Positions 9,001 through 11,854 of a stretch of 11,854 bases of DNA are shown here, one piece after another. Every line of letters begins with the position of its first letter. The first letter of the stretch is position 1. The position numbers and the translations under genes are program-made. The notes beneath the pieces are model-generated. The model was not told the DNA's origin. It saw only the letters and a list, made by a program, of their open reading frames with translations, and ran no database searches. This DNA is from Cyanobacteria bacterium UBA8803 (lineage in GTDB: Bacteria; Cyanobacteriota; Cyanobacteriia; Cyanobacteriales; Coleofasciculaceae): assembly GCA_003505715.1 (NCBI GenBank), contig DNXU01000280.1, positions 1 through 11,854 of the forward strand. The letters are read 5' to 3'.

Positions 9001-10036
9001 TCTCCTGGCTGCTCATAACCAGCGTGATTTTGAAATCATTTGCTATGCCAATAATAAAAAAGCCGACGCGAAGACAGAACAACTGCGACAATTGGCTGAT
9101 GGCTGGCGCGAGATCCATTCCCTAACCGACGAGCAAGCGGCTGAAGTAATATGTCAGGATCGGATCGACATCATGGTTGACCTATCAGGTCATACAGCTG
9201 GCAATCGTCTCCTGGTATTTGCCCGCAAACCAGCACCGATACAAGTCAGCTACCTTGGCTATCCCAGCACCACTGGTCTTAACACGATCGACTATCGGCT
9301 TACTGATGCCTGGGCCGATCCCCCTGGAAAGACTGAGCATCTGCATACGGAAGAACTAGTTCGCCTACCCCACGGTTTCCTATGCTATCAGCCACCTCAA
9401 GAGTGCCCATCAGTTAGTTTGTTGCCAGCTCTGGAGAAAGGACAGATTACCTTTGGTTCCTTCAATAACTTAGCTAAAGTCAACCCGCAACTGGTCAGTT
9501 ATTGGGCACAAATCCTCAAAGCTGTTCCTAACAGCCGCTTGTTACTTAAATCCAAACCTCTGGTCGAGCCTGACACTTGCCACTACTTGCAAGGCTTGTT
9601 TCAACAGCAGGGTATCGGTGCCGAACGTTTGGAACTCACTGGTTGGATTTCCCCTCAGAGGGAACACTTGAGTCTGTATAACCAGATGGATATTGCATTA
9701 GATACTTTCCCCTACCACGGTACAACCACTACCTGTGAAGCTATGTGGATGGGTGTACCAGTAATTACCCTGGCGGGTCAAGCCCACGTCTCGCGAGTGG
9801 GGGTAAGCCTGCTATCCTCAGTTGGTTTGGCAGAACTAATTGCTGAATCCCCTGAAGAATATATTCAAAAAGCGATCGCTCTGGCCAATAATCTGGAGCG
9901 CCTGCAACAGTTACGAGCTACCCTGCGCGATCGCATGGCAGCAGCACCCCTCACCAATGCCAAATTAATTACCCAGTCTTTAGAAACCGTCTACCGAACT
10001 TTTTGGCAGCATTGGTGTCAAGGGAATAGAGAATAG
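1..10036 (+). CDS. Giant TPR / GT41 O-glycosyltransferase (x4) / FkbM methyltransferase (x2) protein, 5'-partial
   Basis: The frame is open from base 2 to the TAG at 10034-10036, giving 3,344 visible codons. The TTG at 251 is only an internal codon: the frame runs on upstream through clear TPR sequence, so the real start is outside the window. Domain order by visible residue number (codon at base 2 = 1): TPRs 1-140, GT41-1 141-556, TPRs 577-746, GT41-2 752-1159, TPRs 1174-1343, GT41-3 1349-1755, FkbM-1 1766-2002, helical linker to about 2240, FkbM-2 about 2240-2517, TPRs 2537-2918, GT41-4 2924-3339. The predicted role is O-glycosylation of serine/threonine on protein targets bound by the TPR superhelices, with possible glycan methylation. 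Single-GT41 TPR proteins are the usual form; four GT41 and two methyltransferase domains in one chain are exceptional. No signal peptide or membrane segment is visible, but the N-terminus is missing. Family calls are secure; substrate, donor and cellular location are unknown. Confidence 0.93.
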   Translation, partial: DGWHLWGVIAYEGKEYEIAIERINRAIELNSIVPSFHTHLGNVFQKQGKLEEAIQAHQKALEINPNYADAYYNLGHTLEKQGKLNEAIKAYQRTVELKPDFADAHNNLGNALKEQGKLAEAIASYQRALQIDPNCEVTQSNLVSSLHYSSEYQPSEIYAEHRKWDKLYAAPFTTAIQTYNKNAPEETLPEYNPDRRLRIGYVSGDFKTHSVTYFFEPLLVARDRRNFEIICYANNKKADATTQRLRQLADGWREIAALKDEQVAELVHQDRIDILIDLSGHTANNRLLVFARKPAPIQASYIGYPDTTGLSTIDYRFTDVWADPEGQTEHLHTEELVRLPHGFLCYQPPVDAPQVSSPPVLETGQITFGSFNNLAKISPKLIDYWAEILRVVPNSRLLLKSKSLVDPSTQEYVQGLFQQQGIDSNRLELVGRLPDKSQHLAFYNQVDIALDTFPYHGTTTTCEAMWMGVPVITLAGQTHVSRVGVSLLSSVSLEELIAQSPEEYIQKAVALAKNRAQLQELRATLRDRMQAAPLTNAKLITQSLEDAYRTMWQRWCSQGKSAEAALVKILSTNPDQLDTELDLGIEYCQSAKFQEAEACFQKVLKMKPDNAEAWHLLGVIAAHQHNYQIAIERIEKAIKLKPNEAIFYTNFGNVYLAQEDFQQAIACYQKALQIQPNNADAYKNLGVAHQKQGNFTQALQYYQKVLQIQPGNAEAYINLGNVYHRQGRQTEAINYYQKAIQLQPNNAIAQSNLATTLHYSNDYEPSAIYSAHRKWANSYAQPLAASIPSHSNDPNPERCLRIGYVSGDFYLHSVAFFFEPLLAAHNHQDFQIICYANNKKTDATTQRLQSLADGWHEIHSLNDEQVAELIRRDGIDILVDLSGYTKGNRKLVFARKPAPVQVTYLGYPNTTGLDTIDYRLTDAWTDPEGQTEHLHTEQLVRLPHGFLCYQPPIECPEVGSLPVLTNQQVTFGSFNNLSKVTPELIGYWARILTAIPSSRLIIKSKPLFDAGTRDYVYEQFKQHSIEAQRIELLGWLPDTSQHLTLYNQVDIALDTFPYNGTTTTCEALWMGVPIVTLAGQTHVSRVGVSLLWSVGLAELIAESSEEYIQKAVDLAHNLERLQELRATLRDRMAAAPLTNAQLITRSLENAYRTMWRHWCSKEESQRTQPQPDYAQAHFQLGNVLKIQGKLAEAIESYQQALNLKPDYAEALNNLGNAFYEQGKLAEAIASYRRALQLNSNHVEIYNNLGNALQEEGKLQEAVVSFQQALQLKPDYTDAHYNLANTLKNQGKLQESIACYQRAIQLNPNLEKTHNNLGNAWQDQGKSHEAIASYQQALQLNPNYKVAQDNLVFSLHYSSEYQPSEIYAEHRKWAECIALITEPIQPHSNERNRERRLRIGYVSGDFKTHSVSYFFEPLLAAHNHSEFDLICYANNKQTDATTARLRQLADGWREIYALNDEQVAQLIRQDKIDILVDLSGHTKGNRMLVFARKPAPIQATYLGYPNTTGLDQIDYRLVDVWSDPQGQTEHLHTEQLVRLPQGFLCYQPPVNSPQVSPPPFSRRGQITFGCFNHLAKVNPQLVSYWTQILQAVPNSRFLLKSEPLVDSGTRNYLQDLFQQQGIDAERLELMGWIPAQSEHLSLYSQVDIALDTFPYHGTTTTCEALWMGVPVITLAGQTHVSRVGVSLLHAVGLEEMIAQSPEAYIQKAVELANDQERLQALRVTLRDRMAAAPLTNAQLITQSLEEAYRTMWRQFCDQSPLEPDQRLVEIEGNIQICVKNDLNSLTTYILLEQGDWFEPEMAFVRRLITPGMQILDIGANHGVYTLTMAKLLQGQGQVTAYEPDRSVVQRLHKSLEVNALTTVEVVNAGLSDYEGEATLFLSTNSELNSLQHNDTHQRQETIQLLSLDRELARRGWQDISFIKLDAEGEEPKILAGGQRFFSEQSPLIMFELKHGKKINLPLIQLFQQLGYAIYRFVPGLGCLVPFDVNQPVDGYQLNLFACKADRAKQLVECDLLVAKVSEKPALPTPSSWLDGISALGYTAPFLNQWRALATTAEENTQTYLEGLSYFLLIKSKQVSCGERLASLQYSFECLQQAVRTKPSLTRLCSLARVAAELGKRQVSVEVLEKLYNALQASQTILIDEPFLPVNPQYDYQSLNDNWHDWLFGSILETYENSRAFSSYFSPQISVTLLNQVIQKPCHSDRAERRLQLAKKRLEAKQDAKLPNATKKATENMGSGSEFVYINDIFVPPVISIVDIGAMELSGSEDRFVRLSQQGLATIVGFEPLPEECAKLNAKAEGSRRYLPYAIADGSKRTLYVKNTGMTSSLLPPNQDLISLFVNLAELMQVVRTEEIVTKRLDDIPEIVEAGCDLLKVDVQGLEFEIFCNATTVLSNCLVVQTEVEFVPLYVNQPLFAEVDQVLRQNGFVFHKFLGLSGRPFKPIVQNGNPNARISQVLWSDAVYVRDFTQLHHLTPEKLLKLAAILHELYGSVDLCHHLLTVYDEKTGATLTSRYLERLVQKIENQTEKNQTNPAPIANQLDLGIKHHQSGQLSEAETCFQQVLKWQPDNSDAWHLLGVIAAQQQQYSKAIERIERAIALKPTEATFYDNLGNVYIEQEQFHLACESYKTVLQFQPNNTNTRKKLTIACEELLDLGIEHHQARRLAEAETCYQQVLQYQPNRADAWHLWGAIAYDRKEYETAIERINRAIELNSTAPSFYTHLGNIFQEQGKLEEAIQAHQKALLINPNLTEVHNNIGNALVDQGKLAEAIASYQRAIEINPDFAEAHGNLGNALINQGKVAEAIASYQRALQLKPDYADAYYNLGNIFKDQGNLPEAIASYQHAVQLNPNLAKAYNNLGNAWQGQGKLQEAIACYQRVLQLNPNLAKAHNNLGNAWQDQGKSQEAIASYQRAVDLNPNYAMAQDNLVFTLHYSSEYQPSQIYAEHQKWGDRIALLIKERIQPQNNDSPEETQRDRNPERRLRIGYVSGDFKSHSVSHFFEPLLAAHNQRDFEIICYANNKKADAKTEQLRQLADGWREIHSLTDEQAAEVICQDRIDIMVDLSGHTAGNRLLVFARKPAPIQVSYLGYPSTTGLNTIDYRLTDAWADPPGKTEHLHTEELVRLPHGFLCYQPPQECPSVSLLPALEKGQITFGSFNNLAKVNPQLVSYWAQILKAVPNSRLLLKSKPLVEPDTCHYLQGLFQQQGIGAERLELTGWISPQREHLSLYNQMDIALDTFPYHGTTTTCEAMWMGVPVITLAGQAHVSRVGVSLLSSVGLAELIAESPEEYIQKAIALANNLERLQQLRATLRDRMAAAPLTNAKLITQSLETVYRTFWQHWCQGNRE
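2..421 (+). repeat. TPR tract 1 (one partial and three full 34-residue repeats)
   Basis: The tract shows the canonical TPR pattern, with small residues at positions 8 and 20, the LGN..Q.GKL.EAI..YQ.AL core and a terminal proline (for example INPNY, LKPDF). The first repeat is cut by the window edge and begins at DGWHLWG. Its sequence closely matches the repeats at about 8044-8250, including the WHLWG opening and the EAIQAHQKAL helix. More repeats therefore probably lie just upstream. TPRs in OGT and SPINDLY form a superhelix that presents target proteins to the catalytic domain. Confidence 0.95.
422..1669 (+). other. GT41 (OGT/SPINDLY-like) catalytic domain 1
   Basis: The domain starts at the NLVSSLHYSSEYQPSEIY segment that follows the last TPR and ends at the YRTMWQRWC tail, about 416 residues, a full-length GT41 catalytic region. 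Visible landmarks are RIGYVSGDFKTHSV with its histidine at 626, DLSGHTANNR (His at 842), RKPAPIQ followed by GYPDTTGL, TFGSFNNLAKI, NSRLLLKSK with the first lysine at 1199, and DTFPYHGTTTTCEAMWMG with the glutamate at 1388. The TTTTCE block and GHTANN resemble plant SPINDLY, a GDP-fucose-using enzyme, rather than animal OGT, which as I recall carries HTTGMD there. The family call is strong; the donor sugar is not decided by these motifs. Confidence 0.93.
1730..2239 (+). repeat. TPR tract 2 (five repeats)
   Basis: Five successive 34-residue repeats begin with LDTELDLGIEYCQSAKFQEA and end before AIAQSNL, where GT41-2 starts. The first repeat, with ELDLGIEY...AEACFQKVL and then AEAWHLLGVIAA, is of the type usually found at the N-terminus of cyanobacterial TPR-glycosyltransferases. 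This suggests that the tract preserves the beginning of a formerly separate protein. It is preceded by about 20 residues (1670-1729) of low-conservation linker after GT41-1. Confidence 0.93.
2255..3478 (+). other. GT41 (OGT/SPINDLY-like) catalytic domain 2, the divergent copy
   Basis: This is a full-length GT41 region of about 408 residues, from NLATTLHYSNDYEPSAIY to YRTMWRHWC. It keeps the core histidine (2435), the LIIKSK lysine (3008) and the TTTTCE glutamate (3197), so it is expected to be active. It is the most divergent of the four copies: GDFYLHSVAF replaces GDFKTHSV, DLSGYTKGNR has Tyr at 2651 where the other three have His, FPYNG replaces FPYHG, and LLWSV has a tryptophan. The Tyr and the KG pair recall the NGYTKG segment of animal OGT. 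Whether this changes donor or acceptor preference is inference. Confidence 0.92.
3521..4030 (+). repeat. TPR tract 3 (five repeats)
   Basis: Five 34-residue TPRs run from AQAHFQLGNVLKIQGKLAEA to LQLNPNY. Unlike tracts 2 and 4, this tract lacks the LDLGI-type first repeat; it follows GT41-2 after a short SKEESQRTQPQPDY linker, as if the N-terminal repeats of this unit had been lost at the junction. HIP1 octamers at 3680 and 3986 fall exactly three repeats (306 bp) apart and encode the same EAIAS position. Confidence 0.93.
4046..5266 (+). other. GT41 (OGT/SPINDLY-like) catalytic domain 3
   Basis: This is a full-length GT41 region of about 407 residues, from NLVFSLHYSSEYQPSEIY to YRTMWRQFC. It has GDFKTHSVSYFFEPLL, DLSGHTKGNR (His 4439), the FLLKSE lysine at 4796 (followed by SE where the other copies have SK) and FPYHGTTTTCEALWMG with the glutamate at 4985. 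It is most similar to domain 4: both have VNPQLVSYW, AVPNSR, a FQQQGI..ERLEL block and HLSLY. It runs directly into the FkbM methyltransferase with only about ten residues between, so the two activities are closely tethered. Confidence 0.93.
5297..6010 (+). other. FkbM-family SAM-dependent methyltransferase domain 1
   Basis: After GT41-3 the chain enters a class I methyltransferase fold. It has ILDIGANHGVYTLTMA (SAM-binding motif I, Asp at 5444), VTAYEPD at the end of the second strand with the acidic residue that contacts the SAM ribose, and FIKLDAEGEEPKILAGG (5759 on), the hallmark FkbM motif with an acidic residue followed by EG.E. The domain ends at QLNLFAC. At about 236 residues it is of normal FkbM length and all key motifs are intact, so it should be active. 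FkbM enzymes methylate hydroxyl groups, commonly of sugars or natural products. The acceptor here is unknown; a glycan installed by a neighbouring GT41 domain is the natural guess. Confidence 0.9.
6011..6703 (+). other. Helical linker domain of unknown function between the methyltransferases
   Basis: About 230 residues of predominantly helical-looking sequence with no TPR consensus. Recognisable stretches include SYFLLIKSKQ, a run of leucine-rich segments (LQYSFECLQQAV, LARVAAELGKRQVSVEVLEKL), IDEPFLPVNPQYDY, NWHDWLFGSILETYE and a charged RRLQLAKKRLEAKQ end. From memory, similar EPFL / NW / FSSY-containing C-terminal extensions occur on other cyanobacterial FkbM proteins, so this is probably part of the FkbM-1 unit rather than a random spacer. 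Sampled lines here are noticeably A+T-richer than FkbM-2 that follows. The function is unknown. Confidence 0.55.
6719..7552 (+). other. FkbM-family methyltransferase domain 2, different subfamily from domain 1
   Basis: A second methyltransferase unit opens with EFVYINDIF and then ISIVDIGAMELSG (Asp at 6770), followed by IVGFEPLPEE (acidic loop after strand 2) and LLKVDVQGLEFEIF (7115 on), the FkbM motif with Q in place of E before the glycine. Motif I lacks the usual GAN.G spacing, but GA....G variants are typical of this FkbM subfamily. A C-terminal helical extension (LTPEKLLKLAAILHELYGSVDL) also fits that subfamily. It shares little sequence with FkbM-1, so it did not arise by duplicating it. 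Sampled 60-base lines are about 50-53% G+C, against about 35-37% in the preceding linker, which hints at separate acquisition. The acceptor is unknown. Confidence 0.85.
7610..8755 (+). repeat. TPR tract 4 (eleven repeats in two blocks)
   Basis: The first block has three TPRs starting at NQLDLGIKHHQSGQLSEAET. A degenerate stretch (TNTRKKLTIACEE, about 7910-7948) interrupts it, then a second block restarts with LLDLGIEHHQARRLAEAET and runs eight TPRs to NPNYAMAQDNL, where GT41-4 begins. The LDLGI.HHQ opening occurs twice, so this tract looks like two N-terminal TPR regions joined. HIP1 octamers at 8303, 8405, 8507, 8609 and 8711 sit exactly 102 bp apart, one per repeat, encoding the E-A-I-A stretch of helix B. 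Confidence 0.94.
8771..10018 (+). other. GT41 (OGT/SPINDLY-like) catalytic domain 4
   Basis: This full-length GT41 region of about 416 residues closes the protein, which ends five residues later (QGNRE). It has GDFKSHSVSHFFEPLL, DLSGHTAGNR (His 9191), LLLKSK (Lys 9548), FPYHGTTTTCEAMWMG (Glu 9737) and the YRTFWQHWC tail. Small departures from the other copies are an AGQAHVSRVG segment where they have AGQTHVSRVG, and MDIALDTF where they have VDIALDTF. It is the closest relative of domain 3 and is preceded by the longest TPR tract. All recognised catalytic landmarks are intact. Confidence 0.93.
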
Positions 10037-10131
10037 GGATAAATTTGTATCCGGCGCAGGGACTGATATCAAGTCCGGTAGCATCCTTGAAGGTTGGTCA
10101 TCGCCATTAACCGGGAACAATTTCAATTATA
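10037..10131. other. Tail-to-tail intergenic region with weak inverted repeats
   Basis: These 95 bp separate the stop of the giant gene from the stop of the convergent YIP1-like gene. An imperfect palindrome at 10060-10076 (GGACT, a GATATCA centre, AGTCC) could form a five-pair stem, but no T-run follows it on either strand. A CCGGT / ACCGG pair further on is too widely spaced to be convincing. Transcription from both sides probably ends here, but no standard intrinsic terminator is visible. Confidence 0.3.
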
Positions 10132-10707
10132 TTATTGGATTAATTTTTGTTCTAGGACTTGGATAAAACCGATACCAACTTGAATTAGAGGCCAACCTAC
10201 TAAACAGATGAATGCAGAGCGACGAGTAGTGATGTCTAATCCCTGGCGGACAGCTACAATAACGGCGAGTAAGCTCCATAGCGATAATATCAATACAATA
10301 GGTTCTCCTAGTAAGGGAATTAGGGTTAAGAAATTGAGGACTTGGGGTGCATAGGCAAAGCCAATTGGGCCAAGGAGGTCGCCGTAAGAGGGATCGATTG
10401 GTTTCAGCCACTGCCCCACTTTCCAGATGGTGAACGTCCAAAAATAATATCCTGCTACTACACTCAGCCCATCAATTACAAGGGCTAGTAATAGTACGGG
10501 CAGGCTAGCTCTATTGATTAATAAAATAACTGCACTCCCCAACATATGAGAAAGGGCAGCCAAAATTACAATAGTCAGAGCTAACTGATGAGTTTTTGGC
10601 GTATTGGGAGCATTCTCATAGAACGTAGCATTTAGAGTCAGAGCTTTCTTCAGAATCCTAAGTATTTTCCAAATCCTCTGGGGTGACTTTTTATTACTCG
10701 CACTCAT
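10132..10707 (-). CDS. YIP1-family integral membrane protein
   Basis: A 191-residue protein with about 40 polar, basic N-terminal residues followed by five hydrophobic segments at roughly 41-63, 69-98, 113-131, 135-155 and 163-183. The GPIGFAYAPQVLNFLTLIPL region between helices 2 and 4 and the short loops match the YIP1 domain layout (five membrane helices, cytoplasmic N-terminus). In eukaryotes YIP1 proteins act in vesicle membranes; bacterial members have no established role. The ATG at 10705-10707 is preceded by AGGA, but only one base separates them, shorter than ideal spacing. The gene is convergent with the giant gene and divergent from the hydrolase-like gene, so it is a separate transcription unit. 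The family is likely, the function unknown. Confidence 0.75.
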   Translation of the reverse strand: MSASNKKSPQRIWKILRILKKALTLNATFYENAPNTPKTHQLALTIVILAALSHMLGSAVILLINRASLPVLLLALVIDGLSVVAGYYFWTFTIWKVGQWLKPIDPSYGDLLGPIGFAYAPQVLNFLTLIPLLGEPIVLILSLWSLLAVIVAVRQGLDITTRRSAFICLVGWPLIQVGIGFIQVLEQKLIQ

Positions 10708-10796
10708 TTCCTATGCTTGGGATAGATGACAAGGTCAAAACGATCTGGTTCCATACAGACTACTAGTACAAGGCTCGAATTGTCTAACGTTCCCTA
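10708..10796. promoter_or_regulatory. Divergent intergenic region expected to hold both promoters
   Basis: These 89 bp lie between two divergent starts, so promoters for both genes should be here or slightly within the coding regions. No -35/-10 pair with convincing sequence and spacing can be picked on either strand. An in-frame TAA at 10785-10787 limits the plus-strand start to 10797 or later. Confidence 0.35.
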
Positions 10797-11795
10797 ATGT
10801 TTCAGATTGTTAAGCAAATAGTCCTTCGGCTGCAAAGCGAAACCTTAAAGCTGCTCATTCTAGCAGGAGTATTGCTGCTAGCTTGGGGTATTGTGGCACC
10901 TGTAGGAACCTTGGTGTGGTGGCTGAGTCAGAGTGCAGAAAGTTTGGGTTTAAAAGAAAACCGATCTAAGAACTTACCATCAAGCGATCGCTCCCCTAAT
11001 ACCGCGAACACTTCCAAAATTAACTGCTACATTGTCTTTTTACCAGGAGTGGGCGATTTTTCTGCCAACCAATTAACCCCTGGTGAGGAATTTTTTCTGG
11101 ATCGCTTAGTAAAACTGCATCCCAACTGTGTAGCGGTTTCAGATGTGTTTCCCTACTCAGCAGCGAATAAAAGCTTAGGCGGACAGAGGTTTCTCGCTCC
11201 TGTGTGGCGTGCTGCCGAGGCAGCAGATGGCTGGCTGGAAAATGCCGATGTTCTAATCAAAATTCGTAATCTCTGGCGGTTTGCCATTTCCGCTGATGAC
11301 CGCTACGGCCCCATTTACAATCAAGGAATTGCTGATGCGATCCTAGAGCGGATGAATGCCGCACACCCCATCCCCCAGTTTGGCGATCGCTCCCTCAAAA
11401 TAATTCTCCTTGGCACTAGCGGTGGAGTACAAGTAGCTCTCGGTGCCGTCCCCGATCTAGATCGGTGGCTGAATGCCAAATTAATTGTAGTATCCGTCGG
11501 AGGTGACTTTGAAGGGACAACGGGTTTCAATGAAGTTGACCGCGTTTACCATCTCCAGGGTAGTCGAGACTGGATAGAAGACCTGAGCAAAATCATCTTC
11601 CCCTCCCGCTGGCCCTGGACAGTTGGCTCCCCCTTTAACCAAGCTCGTCGGGAAGGACGTTATCTAGTTCTACCTAGCGGCCCTCACACCCATGACGGCG
11701 ATCAAGGCTATTTTGGGGAGGAATTGGTAGGAAAAAGCCACACCACTTATGTAGAATTAACCCTACAGCAGGTTAATCAACTACCAATTTGGTAG
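10797..11795 (+). CDS. Membrane-anchored probable alpha/beta-hydrolase-fold protein
   Basis: A 332-residue protein with one N-terminal hydrophobic segment (about residues 19-43, flanked by basic residues) that is probably a signal anchor, then a polar linker and a globular domain outside the membrane. YIVFLPGVGDFS (79-90) resembles the first strand and oxyanion loop of alpha/beta hydrolases. LLGTSGG (204-210) is a GxSxG nucleophile elbow with Ser208. VYHLQGSRDW (250-259) could provide the acid (Asp258), and GPHTHDG (296-301) the histidine. The triad is inferred from order only. The ATG at 10797 has no Shine-Dalgarno, but an in-frame stop four codons upstream excludes a longer start and the membrane segment follows directly. 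The substrate is unknown. A non-catalytic cyanobacterial conserved protein is the alternative. Confidence 0.6.
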   Translation: MFQIVKQIVLRLQSETLKLLILAGVLLLAWGIVAPVGTLVWWLSQSAESLGLKENRSKNLPSSDRSPNTANTSKINCYIVFLPGVGDFSANQLTPGEEFFLDRLVKLHPNCVAVSDVFPYSAANKSLGGQRFLAPVWRAAEAADGWLENADVLIKIRNLWRFAISADDRYGPIYNQGIADAILERMNAAHPIPQFGDRSLKIILLGTSGGVQVALGAVPDLDRWLNAKLIVVSVGGDFEGTTGFNEVDRVYHLQGSRDWIEDLSKIIFPSRWPWTVGSPFNQARREGRYLVLPSGPHTHDGDQGYFGEELVGKSHTTYVELTLQQVNQLPIW

Positions 11796-11837
11796 GCGAG
11801 TAGAGAGAAAATAGATCAAGTCCACGCTCTGTTAATA

Positions 11838-11854
11838 TCTGTAGGGGCGGGTTT
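11838..11854. repeat. Left end of a probable dispersed cyanobacterial palindromic repeat, cut by the window edge
   Basis: TCTGTAGGGGCGGGTTT at the right edge matches, from memory, the start of a G-rich intergenic repeat common in filamentous cyanobacteria, whose other end carries the complementary AAACCCGCCCCTAC. The partner arm would lie beyond the window, so this cannot be confirmed here. Confidence 0.4.

Noticed and set aside
1..10036. Polyketide or non-ribosomal peptide megasynthase
   Set aside because: The size and modular layout suggested it, but there are no carrier, ketosynthase, adenylation or condensation motifs; every module is TPR, GT41 or FkbM.
10060..10076. Intrinsic terminator after the giant gene
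   Set aside because: The stem is only about five pairs around a GATATCA centre and is not followed by a T-run on either strand.
10127..10441. 104-codon minus-strand ORF overlapping the YIP1-like gene
   Set aside because: It is in another frame of the same strand, and the product is rich in Cys, Ser, Arg and Pro without a fold pattern, while the competing frame encodes five clear membrane helices.

Overview
The window comes from a cyanobacterium, most likely a filamentous or large-genome one. I count 20 copies of the HIP1 octamer GCGATCGC in 11.85 kb, where well under one is expected by chance. The protein families (TPR-rich GT41 glycosyltransferases, FkbM methyltransferases, a YIP1-like membrane protein) and a probable cyanobacterial dispersed repeat at the right edge agree with this. 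No genus can be assigned with confidence.

About 85% of the window is one giant open reading frame on the + strand. It is already open at the left edge (codons start at base 2) and stops at 10036. The visible part is 3,344 codons, roughly 370 kDa, and the true start lies outside the window. Its order is: TPR tract (partial) - GT41 domain 1 - five TPRs - GT41 domain 2 - five TPRs - GT41 domain 3 - FkbM methyltransferase 1 - helical linker of unknown function - FkbM methyltransferase 2 - eleven TPRs in two blocks - GT41 domain 4. GT41 enzymes are nucleocytoplasmic-type O-glycosyltransferases (O-GlcNAc transferase OGT and the plant O-fucosyltransferase SPINDLY). FkbM enzymes are SAM-dependent O-methyltransferases, often acting on sugars or natural products. 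The chain therefore looks like an assembly-line modifier that glycosylates protein targets held by TPR superhelices and may O-methylate the added glycan. That coupling is inference. All four GT41 domains keep the expected catalytic landmarks, and these resemble SPINDLY more than animal OGT, so the sugar donor is an open question.

The array appears to have grown by duplication of a TPR-GT41 unit. The left-edge TPRs closely match those at about 8044-8250. GT41-3 and GT41-4 are the closest pair and share a 46-bp identical stretch in their TPR leads. A characteristic first-TPR motif (LDLGI...) recurs inside the chain at three places, as if old N-termini had been fused. FkbM-2 is visibly richer in G+C than the linker before it.

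To the right lie two ordinary genes. One is a minus-strand YIP1-like five-helix membrane protein (10132-10707), tail to tail with the giant gene. The other is a divergently transcribed, membrane-anchored, probable alpha/beta-hydrolase-fold protein (10797-11795). Neither has an obvious mechanistic link to the giant gene. The window ends within what looks like the left half of a dispersed cyanobacterial repeat.
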